Origin: JAFDVL01 sp043783625
GTDB lineage: Bacteria; Acidobacteriota; Blastocatellia; RBC074
Assembly (NCBI GenBank): GCA_043783625.1
Contig: JAYVZE010000077.1
Location: 1 to 64,000, forward strand
Reading direction: 5' to 3'
DNA length: 64,000 bases
Shown: positions 55,519 to 64,000 of the stretch, in pieces
How positions within the stretch are numbered: the first letter of the stretch is position 1
Layout of the letters: the number at the start of each line of letters is the position of its first letter
Program-made: the position numbers and the translations under genes
Notes under the pieces: generated by a model
Databases searched by the model: none
What the model saw: only the letters and a program-made list of their open reading frames with translations
Told to the model about the DNA's origin: nothing

Positions 55519-55555
55519 CAAAACTGCATACTGATTTTTACCTTCGGAGGCTGAT

Positions 55556-56446
55556 ATGAAAACAATTCCGACTTATAAGTGGTGTGTCATCTTTTTGCTG
55601 GCGATGGTCGCCACTGCTTCAGCACAAAACTCGCCGGCAGCGCCGGGGAAAAGCGCCAACGAAGTGACGATGACCGCCCAGTTGGTCAAGACAGGGCTGT
55701 ACCTGATCTCCGGCGGCGGTGGCAATACGTTGCTGCGTTTCAGCGCGAATGGATTGATTCTGGTAGATGGTAAATCGCCGGACAATTACCGCGCACTGAT
55801 GTCGCAAGTGCGAAAAATCTCGAAAATCTCGGACTTACCCGTGCGTGCCATCATTGTTACCGATTACCACGAAGATCACACTGGCAACAACGCGAAGTTC
55901 CTGACGGCGGGCGTGCAGATCATTGCACAGGAAAATGTCAAACAGAACCTGATTGCCAACCATCCTTCCGACGTAAAGGCCGCGCTGCCAACCTTCACCT
56001 ATGTGAAGGACTTTACCATGCGGTTAGGCGGCGTCGAAGCGCAGCTTAAGCATTTTGGCAACGCCCATACCAATGGCGATACGGTGGTGTACTTCCCCAA
56101 CTTGAAAGTCGTCGCCGTCGGAGAGTTGTTCACCCCGAACACGCCCGCTCCCGATTTTGCGGGCGGCGGGAGCCTGGTGAATTGGGGCCCGGTGTTGGCC
56201 CAGATTCTAAAACTGGATTTCGACGTGGCAGTGCCAAGCTACGGCCCCATGATCACCAGAGCCGACCTGGAAGCGTTCAAGACCAAGATAGATACGCTGG
56301 TTTCGCGTGCGACGGGTTTGGTCAAGCAAGGCGTTCCCAAAGAGCAGTTGCTCTCCCAACTCAAGACAGATGATCTCGGCTGGCAATTTGGTTTCAACGG
56401 CGAGCAACTCGACCGTTTCTACGCCGAATTATCGCAAGCGAAGTAG
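55556..56446 (+). CDS. secreted metallo-beta-lactamase-fold protein with altered metal site
   Basis: Signal peptide 1-23 (ATASAQ). The fold is clear (LYLISGGGGNTLLRFSANG, then VRAIIVTDYHEDHTGNNAKF). Compared with the paralog at 50382, the first His of HxHxDH is Asp (TDYHEDH), and the late PGHGP is PSYGP, losing another His ligand; AHTNGDTVVYF keeps one. It may bind one metal or none and so be non-catalytic or act differently. It follows the PQQ propeller gene on the same strand, a pairing that fits a PQQ relay-type association, but this is inference. Confidence 0.8.
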   Translation: MKTIPTYKWCVIFLLAMVATASAQNSPAAPGKSANEVTMTAQLVKTGLYLISGGGGNTLLRFSANGLILVDGKSPDNYRALMSQVRKISKISDLPVRAIIVTDYHEDHTGNNAKFLTAGVQIIAQENVKQNLIANHPSDVKAALPTFTYVKDFTMRLGGVEAQLKHFGNAHTNGDTVVYFPNLKVVAVGELFTPNTPAPDFAGGGSLVNWGPVLAQILKLDFDVAVPSYGPMITRADLEAFKTKIDTLVSRATGLVKQGVPKEQLLSQLKTDDLGWQFGFNGEQLDRFYAELSQAK

Positions 56447-56518
56447 CCCGTTGCCAAAAAACAATAACCGAACAACCGTGCTGCGCAAGCAGCCCTTTAC
56501 CCCAAGGAGAATCGCAAT

Positions 56519-57022
56519 ATGAAACGCATGCTCATCACCATTACCCTGGCGGTCTTCGCCCTGTCATTTACCGCCTGCGCCACTAACGACACCCCTGCGG
56601 CCAAGACCACAGCGGCAGCCTCTCCATCAGCCGCAGCAGAAAGCGCCGCCGATATCGAAAAGGCACTGACACAAATGGAGCGCGACTGGATTGAAGCGAG
56701 TAAAAATAAGGACAAGACCAAATTGGAAGGGATTCTGGCCGACGACTGGGTCGCCATTTCGTGGGATGGCAAAAGCTACACGAAAGCCGAAAGCATAGCC
56801 GCTAGTCTGGCAACAGATACCCAGCTCGACTCTTACACGCTTGATCCGCTGAAAGTGCGCGTCTTCGGTGACGTAGGAATCGTGACCGGAGGAAACATCG
56901 AAAAGAGCCGCTTCAAAGGGAAAGAGACCAGCGGACACTATGCCTGGACGGATGTTTTCACGAAGCGCAATGGACGCTGGCAGGCGGTCTCTTCGCATAG
57001 CAGTCGTTTCCCGCAAAAGTAA
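56519..57022 (+). CDS. DUF4440 (SnoaL/NTF2-like) lipoprotein
   Basis: A lipoprotein signal with lipobox FTAC (Cys near residue 20) is followed by an Ala/Thr/Ser-rich linker and an NTF2-like domain: ALTQMERDWIEASKNKDKTK, LEGILADDWVAISWDGKSY and GHYAWTDVFTKRNGRWQAVS. DUF4440 proteins are cone-shaped folds with varied roles; no active site can be assigned. Ribosome binding site AAGGAG. It is co-directional with the surrounding secreted genes. Confidence 0.85.
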   Translation: MKRMLITITLAVFALSFTACATNDTPAAKTTAAASPSAAAESAADIEKALTQMERDWIEASKNKDKTKLEGILADDWVAISWDGKSYTKAESIAASLATDTQLDSYTLDPLKVRVFGDVGIVTGGNIEKSRFKGKETSGHYAWTDVFTKRNGRWQAVSSHSSRFPQK

Positions 57023-57184
57023 TGTCTGTCAGAATGAGTGAACTTTCGATGAGGAACAAATTTCTTATTAACTATGATATAGGCAATGAACCTTTGAGTA
57101 TGCTAGATTAAATCAACACCATTTCTGGAAAATCACTCACACGATTTCCTAAACTAGAAAATCAGATCTTAGGAGAAAAAAGCA

Positions 57185-58156
57185 ATGAACAAAAAAACGC
57201 TACTAACATGTGCGGTAGTAGGTCTGTGCTTGACCCTCGCGATCAGCGGATATTACTTCCAAAGCGTTAATGCGCAAGTACAAGGACGAGGCCAACTACA
57301 GCGGCCTGGACACCAACCGGATGGCACCTTCGTCGGGTCGGATGGAACCGTTTTCGTTTCGCAACAGGCATTTGTTGACAGCGGGTTAAGATGCGGAACC
57401 CGTCAGGATGACCCGGATGCCGGGAAAGGTTCAAGTGGAGCCAATGCCAAGCCTCCCGGCGGTGGCGGTGCTACTTTCGTCCCTCCCATCATCAGTGTTT
57501 ATTTTCACGTTATTACCAACTCCTCCGGGCAAGGTGCCCCCACAACGCAGCAGATTAGTGACCAGCTTGCTGTGTTGAATGCAGCCTTTGCTGGTTCAGG
57601 ATTTCAGTTTAATCTGGTATCAACGAACACTACTGCTAATGATACCTGGTATGTGGTTACCCCCGGCACTACGGCTGAAGCTCAGATGAAGGCTGCGCTT
57701 CATCAGGGAACGGCTGACGATCTTAATATTTACACCGCCAACATTGGACAAGGACTGCTTGGCTGGGCGACTTTCCCCTCAAGCTATGCCAGTGCGTCAA
57801 GTAACGATGGGGTGGTTCTCTTAAACAGCTCGCTGCCGGGTGGTAGCGCAGTTCCTTATAATTTAGGAGATACGGGGACGCACGAAGTCGGTCACTGGGT
57901 TGGTCTCTATCACACATTCCAGGGCGGATGCAGCAGGCAGGCTGATACTGGTGGTGATTTAGTGAGTGATACGGCGGCGGAAAGATCTTCTGCTTTTGGT
58001 TGTCCGACGGGAAGAGATACTTGCACCTCCATCGCTGGTCTCGACCCGATCACGAATTTCATGGATTACACGGATGATTCCTGCATGGACAGATTCACCG
58101 CAGGTCAAGCAGTTCGTATGCAATCTCAGTGGATGTCGTATCGGCATCTGAAATAA
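57185..58156 (+). CDS. secreted M43-family metalloprotease, copy 2
   Basis: Paralog of the gene at 52585, with the same signal peptide style (LAISGYYFQSVNAQ), pro-region (GHQPDGTFVGSDGTVFVSQQ) and catalytic motifs THEVGHWVGLYH and NFMDYTDDSCMDRFT. The sequence upstream (ATCTTAGGAGAAAAA) also matches copy 1. The central Gly/Asn linker differs. The two copies enclose the propeller, metallo-beta-lactamase-fold and DUF4440 genes. Both appear intact and probably have overlapping extracellular proteolytic roles. Confidence 0.93.
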   Translation: MNKKTLLTCAVVGLCLTLAISGYYFQSVNAQVQGRGQLQRPGHQPDGTFVGSDGTVFVSQQAFVDSGLRCGTRQDDPDAGKGSSGANAKPPGGGGATFVPPIISVYFHVITNSSGQGAPTTQQISDQLAVLNAAFAGSGFQFNLVSTNTTANDTWYVVTPGTTAEAQMKAALHQGTADDLNIYTANIGQGLLGWATFPSSYASASSNDGVVLLNSSLPGGSAVPYNLGDTGTHEVGHWVGLYHTFQGGCSRQADTGGDLVSDTAAERSSAFGCPTGRDTCTSIAGLDPITNFMDYTDDSCMDRFTAGQAVRMQSQWMSYRHLK

Positions 58157-58171
58157 TTTATTGAATGGGTG

Positions 58172-58256
58172 AAAGTCAGAAGATTCGAGTTCTGCAAGTT
58201 TGATTTAATTGATTAGTTCAATCAAACAAAAACAAGTTACTCTTCCTTCTGACTTT
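58172..58256. terminator. nested hairpin after M43 copy 2
   Basis: AAAGTCAGAAG (58172-58182) pairs with CTTCTGACTTT (58246-58256), and TTTGATT with AATCAAA inside. The outer stem ends in TTT on the plus strand. A likely but long-looped terminator. Confidence 0.4.
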
Positions 58257-58405
58257 TAACTCTCTTTTGGGCGCCAGTCAAAGATTGGCTCTGATCCATC
58301 GTCGCAGACCCGGACGACGATACGTGTGTTGCTGATCAGCTTGTTGGGAGTCCTTTCGATCTGCTCCCAATCGCTGGCTTTAAACTCCCCTCCACGAAGC
58401 AGGAA
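58256..58405 (-). pseudogene. gene fragment of unknown origin
   Basis: Between a TAG at 58406-58408 and a TAA at 58256-58258, the minus strand encodes GGEFKASDWEQIERTPNKL, then TRIVVRVCDDGSEPIFDWRP. It reads like the C-terminus of a real protein but has no start codon or ribosome binding site. I do not recognise the family. It and the next entry make up the 600-bp stretch between real genes. Confidence 0.35.
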
Positions 58406-58461
58406 CTATTTTTCTACTTTATCGGCTTCAAGGTAAAACTTTCGGTCGTCTCCTCATCGGT

Positions 58462-58668
58462 GTGGAGACGAAGCGAGATATTATTTTTACCACGTTTGTG
58501 TTCAAGGATTCGTCCTTGAAACGAGGTCAGGTGGTCGCGAAAGATCGTTTGTTGCAAAGCGCCGCACCGAATCAGGCGTCGCTCATCGCCAAAGTCGAAC
58601 CACCTGTGGCAGGAATGGAGCCTGATTCATTGATTGTGAACTGGACTATCGTGCTTACGCGAGGCTAA
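58462..58668 (+). pseudogene. possible gene fragment
   Basis: The frame (open from about 58411) encodes IIFTTFVFKDSSLKRGQVV, VAKDRLLQSAAPNQASLIA and LIVNWTIVLTRG. Composition is protein-like and strand-rich, but there is no ribosome binding site and no recognised family. Probably a remnant; a short real protein cannot be excluded. Confidence 0.3.
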
Positions 58669-58756
58669 TAGTACAATCGCCGGGCCGTGATGGTTGCAAT
58701 AGCGGCAGCCTTTTACCTACTAACCGCGACCCGAAAAATATAGGGAGGAAATTGTA

Positions 58757-59077
58757 ATGGCAAAATATTTAATGCAAGGCAACTACGTTGGAGGAAGCGC
58801 AAAGGGGCTTCTGAAAGAAGGTGGCACCAGTCGCCGCGCTGCAATTGAGTCATTAGTCGCTTCCGTTGGCGGCAGTGTCGAGGCTTTCTACTTTGCCTTT
58901 GGCGATACCGATGTTTTAGTCATCGCGGATTTACCAGACAATGTTACTGCCGCCGCGCTCTCGCTGTTCGTCAATGCCGCCGGGACTGTCGCCGTTAAAG
59001 TGACAGTGTTGCTAACCGCTGATGAAATTGATGAGGCGGTGAAAAAGACGGTCAGCTATCGTCCGCCCGGACAATAA
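58757..59077 (+). CDS. GYD-domain protein
   Basis: A strong ribosome binding site (GGGAGG) precedes ATG 58757. The 106 residues MAKYLMQGNYVGGSAKGLLK, then EAFYFAFGDTDVLVIADLPD and AAALSLFVNAAGTVAVKVTV, match the GYD family (DUF3303-like ferredoxin fold), in which the Gly-Asp-x-Asp turn is conserved as FGDTD. Its role is unknown; such proteins are cytoplasmic and small. It stands alone. Confidence 0.9.
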   Translation: MAKYLMQGNYVGGSAKGLLKEGGTSRRAAIESLVASVGGSVEAFYFAFGDTDVLVIADLPDNVTAAALSLFVNAAGTVAVKVTVLLTADEIDEAVKKTVSYRPPGQ

Positions 59078-59339
59078 CGGGCAACAATTCTCACCCCATA
59101 ACAAGTGCAATCGCCACCGAAAAATAATACCCGTCGGGTACTGTTGTGAGTCGTTGTAACGGCAGCGTGAGCCTTTAATACTTTTGCTCCGTTGCGTCGT
59201 TAAGTCACGGGTGCTGTATCCGCGCTGTACCATTGCATAGCCAGTCAACGGATTTTGCTTACCCAGCCAGGATTGCGGGAGTTTTTGAGTTGACTACACG
59301 ATGGTTAGACATTCGATAAATTAACCCTGGAGACTAAAC

Positions 59340-60086
59340 ATGAAGATGGTTTTTGTAGTAGTGATCGTCGTAGTTGCCCTGACCGGCTGTTCCCGCAGCC
59401 CGCAACCCGCAGCGGAGATAAGTTCGAAAATACACACCTATTACGTTGCAGCAGATGAGGTGGATTGGAATTATGCTCCCAGCGGCATGGATCAAATGAT
59501 GGGGATGGACTTTATGGGTTATGCGAAAGTGGTTACCGAACGTGGGCCGCATCGCATCGGCACCGTGTACCGGAAGGCGCTCTATCGGGAGTATACGGAC
59601 GAAACCTTCACGAAACTCAAGCCACGACCAGTTGGCTCGGAGTATCTCGGCATGCTGGGGCCAATCCTGCGCGCCGAGGTGGGCGAGACCATCCGCGTGG
59701 TATTCAAGAATAATGGGACTCACCCTTTTACGATGCACCCGCACGGCGTTTTCTATAAGAAGGATTCTGAAGGGGCGCCATACACCGACGGATCAGCGGG
59801 AAACGACAAGAAGGATGATGGTGTTCCGCCCGGTCAGACGCACATTTACACCTGGGAGGTTCCTGAACGAGCCGGCCCCGGCCCGCAAGACCTAAGCTCA
59901 CTCGTGTGGCTTTATCATTCTCACGCGATGGATTTGAAGGATGTCGAGAGCGGTTTGATTGGTGCCATCATCGTGACGCGCCGTTTATGGAGGAGGGCAG
60001 CTTTAGCGTGTTTCAGACTACCGGGTTCATCTCATCGAATTTCAAAGCGACAATCAATGGGTACATGTACTCCAACATGCCAATGA
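59340..60086 (+). pseudogene. multicopper oxidase lipoprotein, N-terminal part of a broken gene
   Basis: A lipoprotein signal (LTGC, Cys 17) leads to a cupredoxin domain with copper ligands HPHG at 133-136 and HSH at 193-195, typical of ceruloplasmin/laccase-like two-domain oxidases. Sense ends after GLIGAIIVTRR (about residue 215, near 59984); the remaining residues to 60086 are out of frame. Relatives have several tens of residues between this point and the start of the second domain, so a deletion with frameshift has occurred. Confidence 0.8.
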
Positions 60087-60340
60087 TGACGATGAAAAAA
60101 GGGGAACGCGTGCGGTGGTATCTCATCACCGTAGGGCAAGGCTCCAACTTTCATACACCGCACTGGCACGGCAACGTCGTCATGCAGGCAGGACGACAAA
60201 CGGATGTCCTCTCAATCGCTCCTGCTCAAATGGAGACGGTGGATATGATCCCTGATGATCCGGGAACGTGGATGTACCACTGCCATATTTCGGAACATAT
60301 GCATGCCGGGATGGTGGCCAATTACAAGGTTGAGCCATAG
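59972..60340 (+). pseudogene. multicopper oxidase, C-terminal part of a broken gene
   Basis: In another frame the second cupredoxin domain follows: GSFSVFQTTGFISSNFKATI, NGYMYSNMPMMTMKKGERVR, then the copper ligands HTPHWHGN and YHCHISEHMHAGM (His-Cys-His with axial Met, the type 1 site). All four copper-binding motifs therefore survive across the two parts, but no single frame contains them. It has no start of its own. The break may be recent. Confidence 0.8.
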
Positions 60341-60494
60341 CTGTCGTTAATCATACCGCTGGTCAGATTCTGGCAACCACGCTTTTTATCCCTCTAACTG
60401 CCTAAACCGGAGGAGGAAATTGAATCCTTAGAAAATCAAATACGTCAATCCTGCTCGTCGCACTGCAACGCCCATCACCTGGTAAAAGGAGATT

Positions 60495-60968
60495 ATGAAT
60501 AGTCCACAAACCCTGATCGCGGCTTTAGCAGGCGCGCCTGAAATCATTATTGGTCTTGTGCGCGAAGTGCCGCCGCAGAATCTGAAGCGTCGCCCCAGCC
60601 CGAAGAAATGGTCTGCGCACGAACACGCCTGCCACATCACGACGGCTGACGCGCTTTACCTCGCACGGCTGGAGTTGATGCTTTCTGCTCCATCGCCTCG
60701 CATAACGCCGATGTTTCCTTCGCCGGAGGAGGAAGCAGGCGCATTACTCGACGTTGATCTGGACGACGCGCTGGCCTTGTATGTGCGCGAACGGGTGCGC
60801 CTCGTCGAGCGGTTGCAGCAGCTTTCTGAAACAGATTGGCAACGAACGGCGGAGCACGAAGAGTACAGTCATCACTCCGTCTGGATTATGTTTCGGCAAC
60901 TGTTACTGCACGAGATGCAGCACGCTTACCGAATCGAAGATTTGAGGCTCAGGAAAGACTGGCTGTAA
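60495..60968 (+). CDS. DinB-family protein
   Basis: A strong ribosome binding site (AAGGAG) precedes ATG 60495. The four-helix DinB_2 fold shows WSAHEHACHITTADALYLAR and the later LLLHEMQHAYRIEDLR; His residues in these helices form the usual metal site. DinB-like proteins are metal-dependent thiol transferases or hydrolases of mostly unknown substrate. The length (157) is normal. It is not connected to the cytochrome gene that follows. Confidence 0.88.
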   Translation: MNSPQTLIAALAGAPEIIIGLVREVPPQNLKRRPSPKKWSAHEHACHITTADALYLARLELMLSAPSPRITPMFPSPEEEAGALLDVDLDDALALYVRERVRLVERLQQLSETDWQRTAEHEEYSHHSVWIMFRQLLLHEMQHAYRIEDLRLRKDWL

Positions 60969-61044
60969 ACCACTGTTTTCGCCGCATATGCGGCGAAGAA
61001 ACGTAGCATCAATTTTTGATGAGGCAATTTCTGATGAGGTTCCT

Positions 61045-62541
61045 ATGAAAAATCAAAACCTGAAATTCTATTGCCTGACCATTCTGCTGCTCGGTGGCTT
61101 TGCGCTGTTTGCTCATCAAAGCAACGCGCAGAAAGCGCAACAAAACTGGCAACCCAACATTCCCAAAACTTGGGTTGACGCCGAAATGGAAGAACTGGAA
61201 GTCCCGCTGGCTGATCCCATCGCTTCGCCCAAACATATCAGCGCGGCGGATTACTACCGGATTCCTGAGCTGAAAATTTACAAAGGCTATCCGATTTACG
61301 TGCCCGGCAAAGAGCCGCCTGGTTATCTGGATTGGCTGAAAAAACAGGAGCCGCAAATTATCTTTGACGCGAGCAAGCTCAAGACCGAAGCCGATTGGAT
61401 CAAGGCGGGTGAGGTCGTCTTTCACGCATCGCGTGGCACCGCTGAAGTGACGCCGGAGCATGAATCCAGAAACCCAAACTGGTATGAGAAAAGCGGCACC
61501 TTGCTGACGAAAGACGGGCGGTATCCTTATGCCCAATATGTGGTCAGCGAAAAAGGCAAAGTCGAATACGGCGGGTTCTCTTGTGCGTTGTGTCATACGC
61601 GTGTCATGCCGGACGGAACCGTGTTGAAAGGTGCGCAGGGGAACATAGCAGATGACCGGGAGAGTGCCTGGTTGCTGGAACACGAAGCCAGAGTGGACAT
61701 TGAAGCCGTGCGAAATTCATTGCGCAGGTTTTATGCCGCGCCGTGGGTCAAACCTGACCCGCAGGCGAATCTCGCACTACTTTCAGTGGCGGACATTATC
61801 GGCATTGGCTACGCGATTCCGCCCGGCGTTATCTCACGGCAAGTGACAGCGATGAACCTTCCGGTAAAAGTTCCTGATCTGATCGGCATCAAAGAGCGCA
61901 AATACCTCGACTCCACCGGGCTGCAATTGCATCGCGGGGCAGTAGACTTGATGCGTTACGCGGCACTGAATCAGGGGATGGACCAACTATCGAGCTATCA
62001 CGGCTTCATCCCTCGCGGAAAAGATTTCAAGACGCTGCCTGATCTGTCGAAGCAAATACGTTACAGTGATGAGCAACTGTATGCGCTGGCGATGTATGTT
62101 TACTCGTTGAAACCGCCGCCCAATCCCAACAAATTCGACGCACTTGCTCAGCGCGGGCAGCAGGTGTTTCAAAGCGAAGGCTGCGCCGGATGCCACACGC
62201 CGCCGCTTTATACGAATAACAAACTTTTGCCGGTGGATGGCTTCATCGTGCCGCCGGAACACAAACAGAAATACGACATCTTGCCGTTGTCCATCGGCAC
62301 AGACCCGCGTTCGGCGCTGCAAACACGGCGCGGCACGGGTTATTACAAAGTGCCTTCGCTCAAAGGCGTCTGGTATCGCGGCCCGTTTGAGCACAACGGT
62401 TCCGTCGCCACGCTCGAAGACTGGTTCGATCCGAAGCGGTTGAAAGACGATTACGTGCCGACGGGTTTTGTCGGGTATGGCGTCAAGACGCGTGCGGTGA
62501 GCCGACCGCACTCCAAAACGCGAAAGGAAATTTATGGTTAA
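61045..62541 (+). CDS. secreted di-haem cytochrome c
   Basis: ATG 61045 starts a signal peptide (residues 1-28, HQSNAQ); the frame from 60988 is upstream noise. Two c-type haem motifs are present, CALCH near residue 180 and CAGCH near residue 380, with later Met residues as possible ligands. The spacing and the C-terminal GTGYYKVPSLKGVWYRGPFE and HNGSVATLEDWFDP resemble di-haem cytochrome c peroxidase-like electron-transfer proteins. The final 15 residues after GVKTRAV differ from the GHEFGL-type ending I would expect and may be shortened. Overlaps the next gene by 8 bp. Confidence 0.88.
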   Translation: MKNQNLKFYCLTILLLGGFALFAHQSNAQKAQQNWQPNIPKTWVDAEMEELEVPLADPIASPKHISAADYYRIPELKIYKGYPIYVPGKEPPGYLDWLKKQEPQIIFDASKLKTEADWIKAGEVVFHASRGTAEVTPEHESRNPNWYEKSGTLLTKDGRYPYAQYVVSEKGKVEYGGFSCALCHTRVMPDGTVLKGAQGNIADDRESAWLLEHEARVDIEAVRNSLRRFYAAPWVKPDPQANLALLSVADIIGIGYAIPPGVISRQVTAMNLPVKVPDLIGIKERKYLDSTGLQLHRGAVDLMRYAALNQGMDQLSSYHGFIPRGKDFKTLPDLSKQIRYSDEQLYALAMYVYSLKPPPNPNKFDALAQRGQQVFQSEGCAGCHTPPLYTNNKLLPVDGFIVPPEHKQKYDILPLSIGTDPRSALQTRRGTGYYKVPSLKGVWYRGPFEHNGSVATLEDWFDPKRLKDDYVPTGFVGYGVKTRAVSRPHSKTRKEIYG

Positions 62542-64000
62542 AAATAGTTTTCAAGTGATAGGACTAATGGTTGTGCTCTGTCTTTCCGTCACAGCCCAAG
62601 ACAACAAACTGAACGCAGCAGAAACCTGGAAGCAAGGCCATTCGCGGCACGGCGAAGCCTACGACACCGGCCCGCGCGAAAAGCCCGGCGTGATGGAAGG
62701 CATCGGCAAAGTCAGCTTCCCGATCACGACTAAAAATCCAGAGGTGCAACAATGGTTCAATCAGGGCATCGCGTTGCTGCATTCGTTCTGGTTCTTTGAA
62801 GCGGAGCGGTCGTTTCGGTGGGCGCTCAAGCTCGATCCTGAATGCGCGATGTGTTACTGGGGCTTGTCGCAAGCGGCGGCGGATGAACGCGGCCCGCAGT
62901 TTTTGAAAGAAGCCAGCCAGCGCAAAGATAAAGTCAGTGACCGCGAGCGCCGCTACATCGAGGCGTGGGAAGCGCGCGGGCCGACCGATTTGCCAGCCGA
63001 TGCGGGCGGCAATAATCCCGAATCCGAAAAGCGCACCAAACGGTTCATGTTTTTGCTCGAACAACTCATTCTGAAATACCCCGACGACATCGAAGCGAAA
63101 GCATTTTTTGCATTGGATCAAATGGGCGGCGAGCGGCGTTACGCGGCAGATTTGATTATGCAGCAGGTGCTCGCACGCGACCCGAATCATCCCGGTGCGC
63201 ATCATTATCGCATTCACAATTGGGACAGCCCCGAAGGCTATCAGGCACTCGATAGTTGCGCGGCATATAGTCGCATCGCGGCAGGCATCGGACACGCGCA
63301 ACACATGCCCGGCCACATTTACAGCGGCATCGGGATGTGGCACGAAGCCGCGATCTCGATGGATTCGGCGACGCGCGTCGAAAAGCAATACATGCGGCAA
63401 CGGCTCGTGTTTCCCTTTAACACGTGGAATTACGCGCACAATCAAAACTACCTTTGCTACATCCAGGAACAGCTTGGCATGCCCGACGCCGCGATCAATG
63501 GCGCGAAACAAATTCTGGCCGCGCCGCTTGATCCAAAATATAACAACCCGACGCAATACAGCACGCACGCGCAAGGCACGATTGCGTTGTCGCGCGCGTT
63601 GGCACGATATGAACGCTGGAAAGAAATTCTCGATCCGAAGACGTTCAACTGGCAGGAGTACACGCGCGACAAATTGACGCGCGCTTACCTCGAAACACTG
63701 GCGCATCTCGGCCTCAACGATTTAGAAAAAGCCGCAAAGAGTTTTGCCGCGCACGCCGCGCTAAAACAGGAGATAGAAAAGCCCGAGAATAAAGAGTTCG
63801 CGCATCACCACACGATTCAATCACTCGAACTGCGCGGACGACTCGCGCTGGCGAAAGGCGAAATTCTGAACGGCCTGAATCTGCTCAACGATGCTGCCAA
63901 ACAACAAGCCGAAAAATTTGACGACGAAGACGATCCGTCGCCCTGGCCGAATAGTTTATACAACTCGCTCGGACGCGCTTATCTCGCGCAGCAAAGCCCG
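62534..64000 (+). CDS. secreted TPR-repeat protein (partial, runs off the window)
   Basis: ATG 62534 has AAAGGAAA just upstream. A signal peptide (VIGLMVVLCLSVTAQ) is followed by continuous open frame to the window end (489 codons). WFNQGIALLHSFWFFEAERS and FRWALKLDPECAMCYWGLSQ are tetratricopeptide-like, with HYRIHNWDSPEGYQALDSCA and HAQHMPGHIYSGIGMWHEAA later. This family is common next to cytochromes and oxidases in Acidobacteriota. A 380-residue frame on the opposite strand covers the same DNA and is a shadow. Translational coupling to the cytochrome gene is likely. Confidence 0.88.
   Translation, partial: MVKNSFQVIGLMVVLCLSVTAQDNKLNAAETWKQGHSRHGEAYDTGPREKPGVMEGIGKVSFPITTKNPEVQQWFNQGIALLHSFWFFEAERSFRWALKLDPECAMCYWGLSQAAADERGPQFLKEASQRKDKVSDRERRYIEAWEARGPTDLPADAGGNNPESEKRTKRFMFLLEQLILKYPDDIEAKAFFALDQMGGERRYAADLIMQQVLARDPNHPGAHHYRIHNWDSPEGYQALDSCAAYSRIAAGIGHAQHMPGHIYSGIGMWHEAAISMDSATRVEKQYMRQRLVFPFNTWNYAHNQNYLCYIQEQLGMPDAAINGAKQILAAPLDPKYNNPTQYSTHAQGTIALSRALARYERWKEILDPKTFNWQEYTRDKLTRAYLETLAHLGLNDLEKAAKSFAAHAALKQEIEKPENKEFAHHHTIQSLELRGRLALAKGEILNGLNLLNDAAKQQAEKFDDEDDPSPWPNSLYNSLGRAYLAQQSP

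Noticed and set aside
61009..61683. 224-residue open frame on the minus strand
   Set aside because: Lies entirely opposite the di-haem cytochrome gene, whose haem motifs are in the plus frame.
62564..63706. 380-residue open frame on the minus strand
   Set aside because: Arg/Phe/Val-rich, no ribosome binding site and no domain; it is antiparallel to the TPR gene, which has a signal peptide and clear repeats.

Overview
The window looks like chromosomal DNA of an Acidobacteriota bacterium, most likely class Blastocatellia. This is an inference from content: an Oar-like TonB-dependent receptor with an N-terminal carboxypeptidase-regulatory-type domain, many secreted or lipoprotein genes, a PqqD/M50/HlyD exporter with a sigma-54 activator, a NorQ/NorD-type ATPase-VWA pair, moderate base composition, and many short GC-rich extragenic palindromes. 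No rRNA, tRNA or CRISPR array was recognised.

Layout. 0-6 kb: the frameshifted end of a large protein carrying a HETGH zinc motif, a beta-propeller lipoprotein, decayed fragments of an IS256-type transposase and of acetyl-CoA synthetase, a thioredoxin-reductase-like flavoprotein without its CxxC, a GC-rich MITE-like element and small secreted proteins. 6-20 kb: mostly housekeeping or envelope genes (plsC-type acyltransferase, M14 carboxypeptidase, sigma-54 activator, PqqD-M50-HlyD exporter with a 47-residue ORF beside it, glgC, psuG, CDF metal exporter, LolC/E-like permease, M16 protease). 20-24 kb: a BrnT/BrnA toxin-antitoxin pair and a beta-lactamase-like/NamZ fusion.

24-27 kb: an AT-rich four-gene operon (XRE regulator, ImmA/IrrE-type metalloprotease, unknown 120-residue protein, Cys-rich 368-residue protein) with a recognisable promoter and an inverted-repeat operator. 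This is my best candidate for an undescribed system. 27-33 kb: NorD/NorQ-like pair, mnmA and a membrane-anchored acyl-carrier-like protein. 33-37 kb: a Lol-like lipoprotein trafficking cluster (LolA, ABC ATPase, FtsX-type permease, lipoprotein). 37-46 kb: a small secreted repeat protein, a TonB receptor with a damaged plug, a DUF4129 protein and typA.

46-64 kb: dense in exported proteins: a transglutaminase-like protein with companions, SlyD, two metallo-beta-lactamase-fold proteins, two paralogous M43 pappalysin-type proteases, a PQQ-type beta-propeller broken by an exact 19-bp tandem duplication, a multicopper oxidase with an internal deletion, a di-haem cytochrome and a TPR protein that runs off the end. 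Several of these genes are broken, so this stretch is either decaying, phase-variable or affected by assembly errors.

Function calls rest on motif recognition by eye; no database search was possible.
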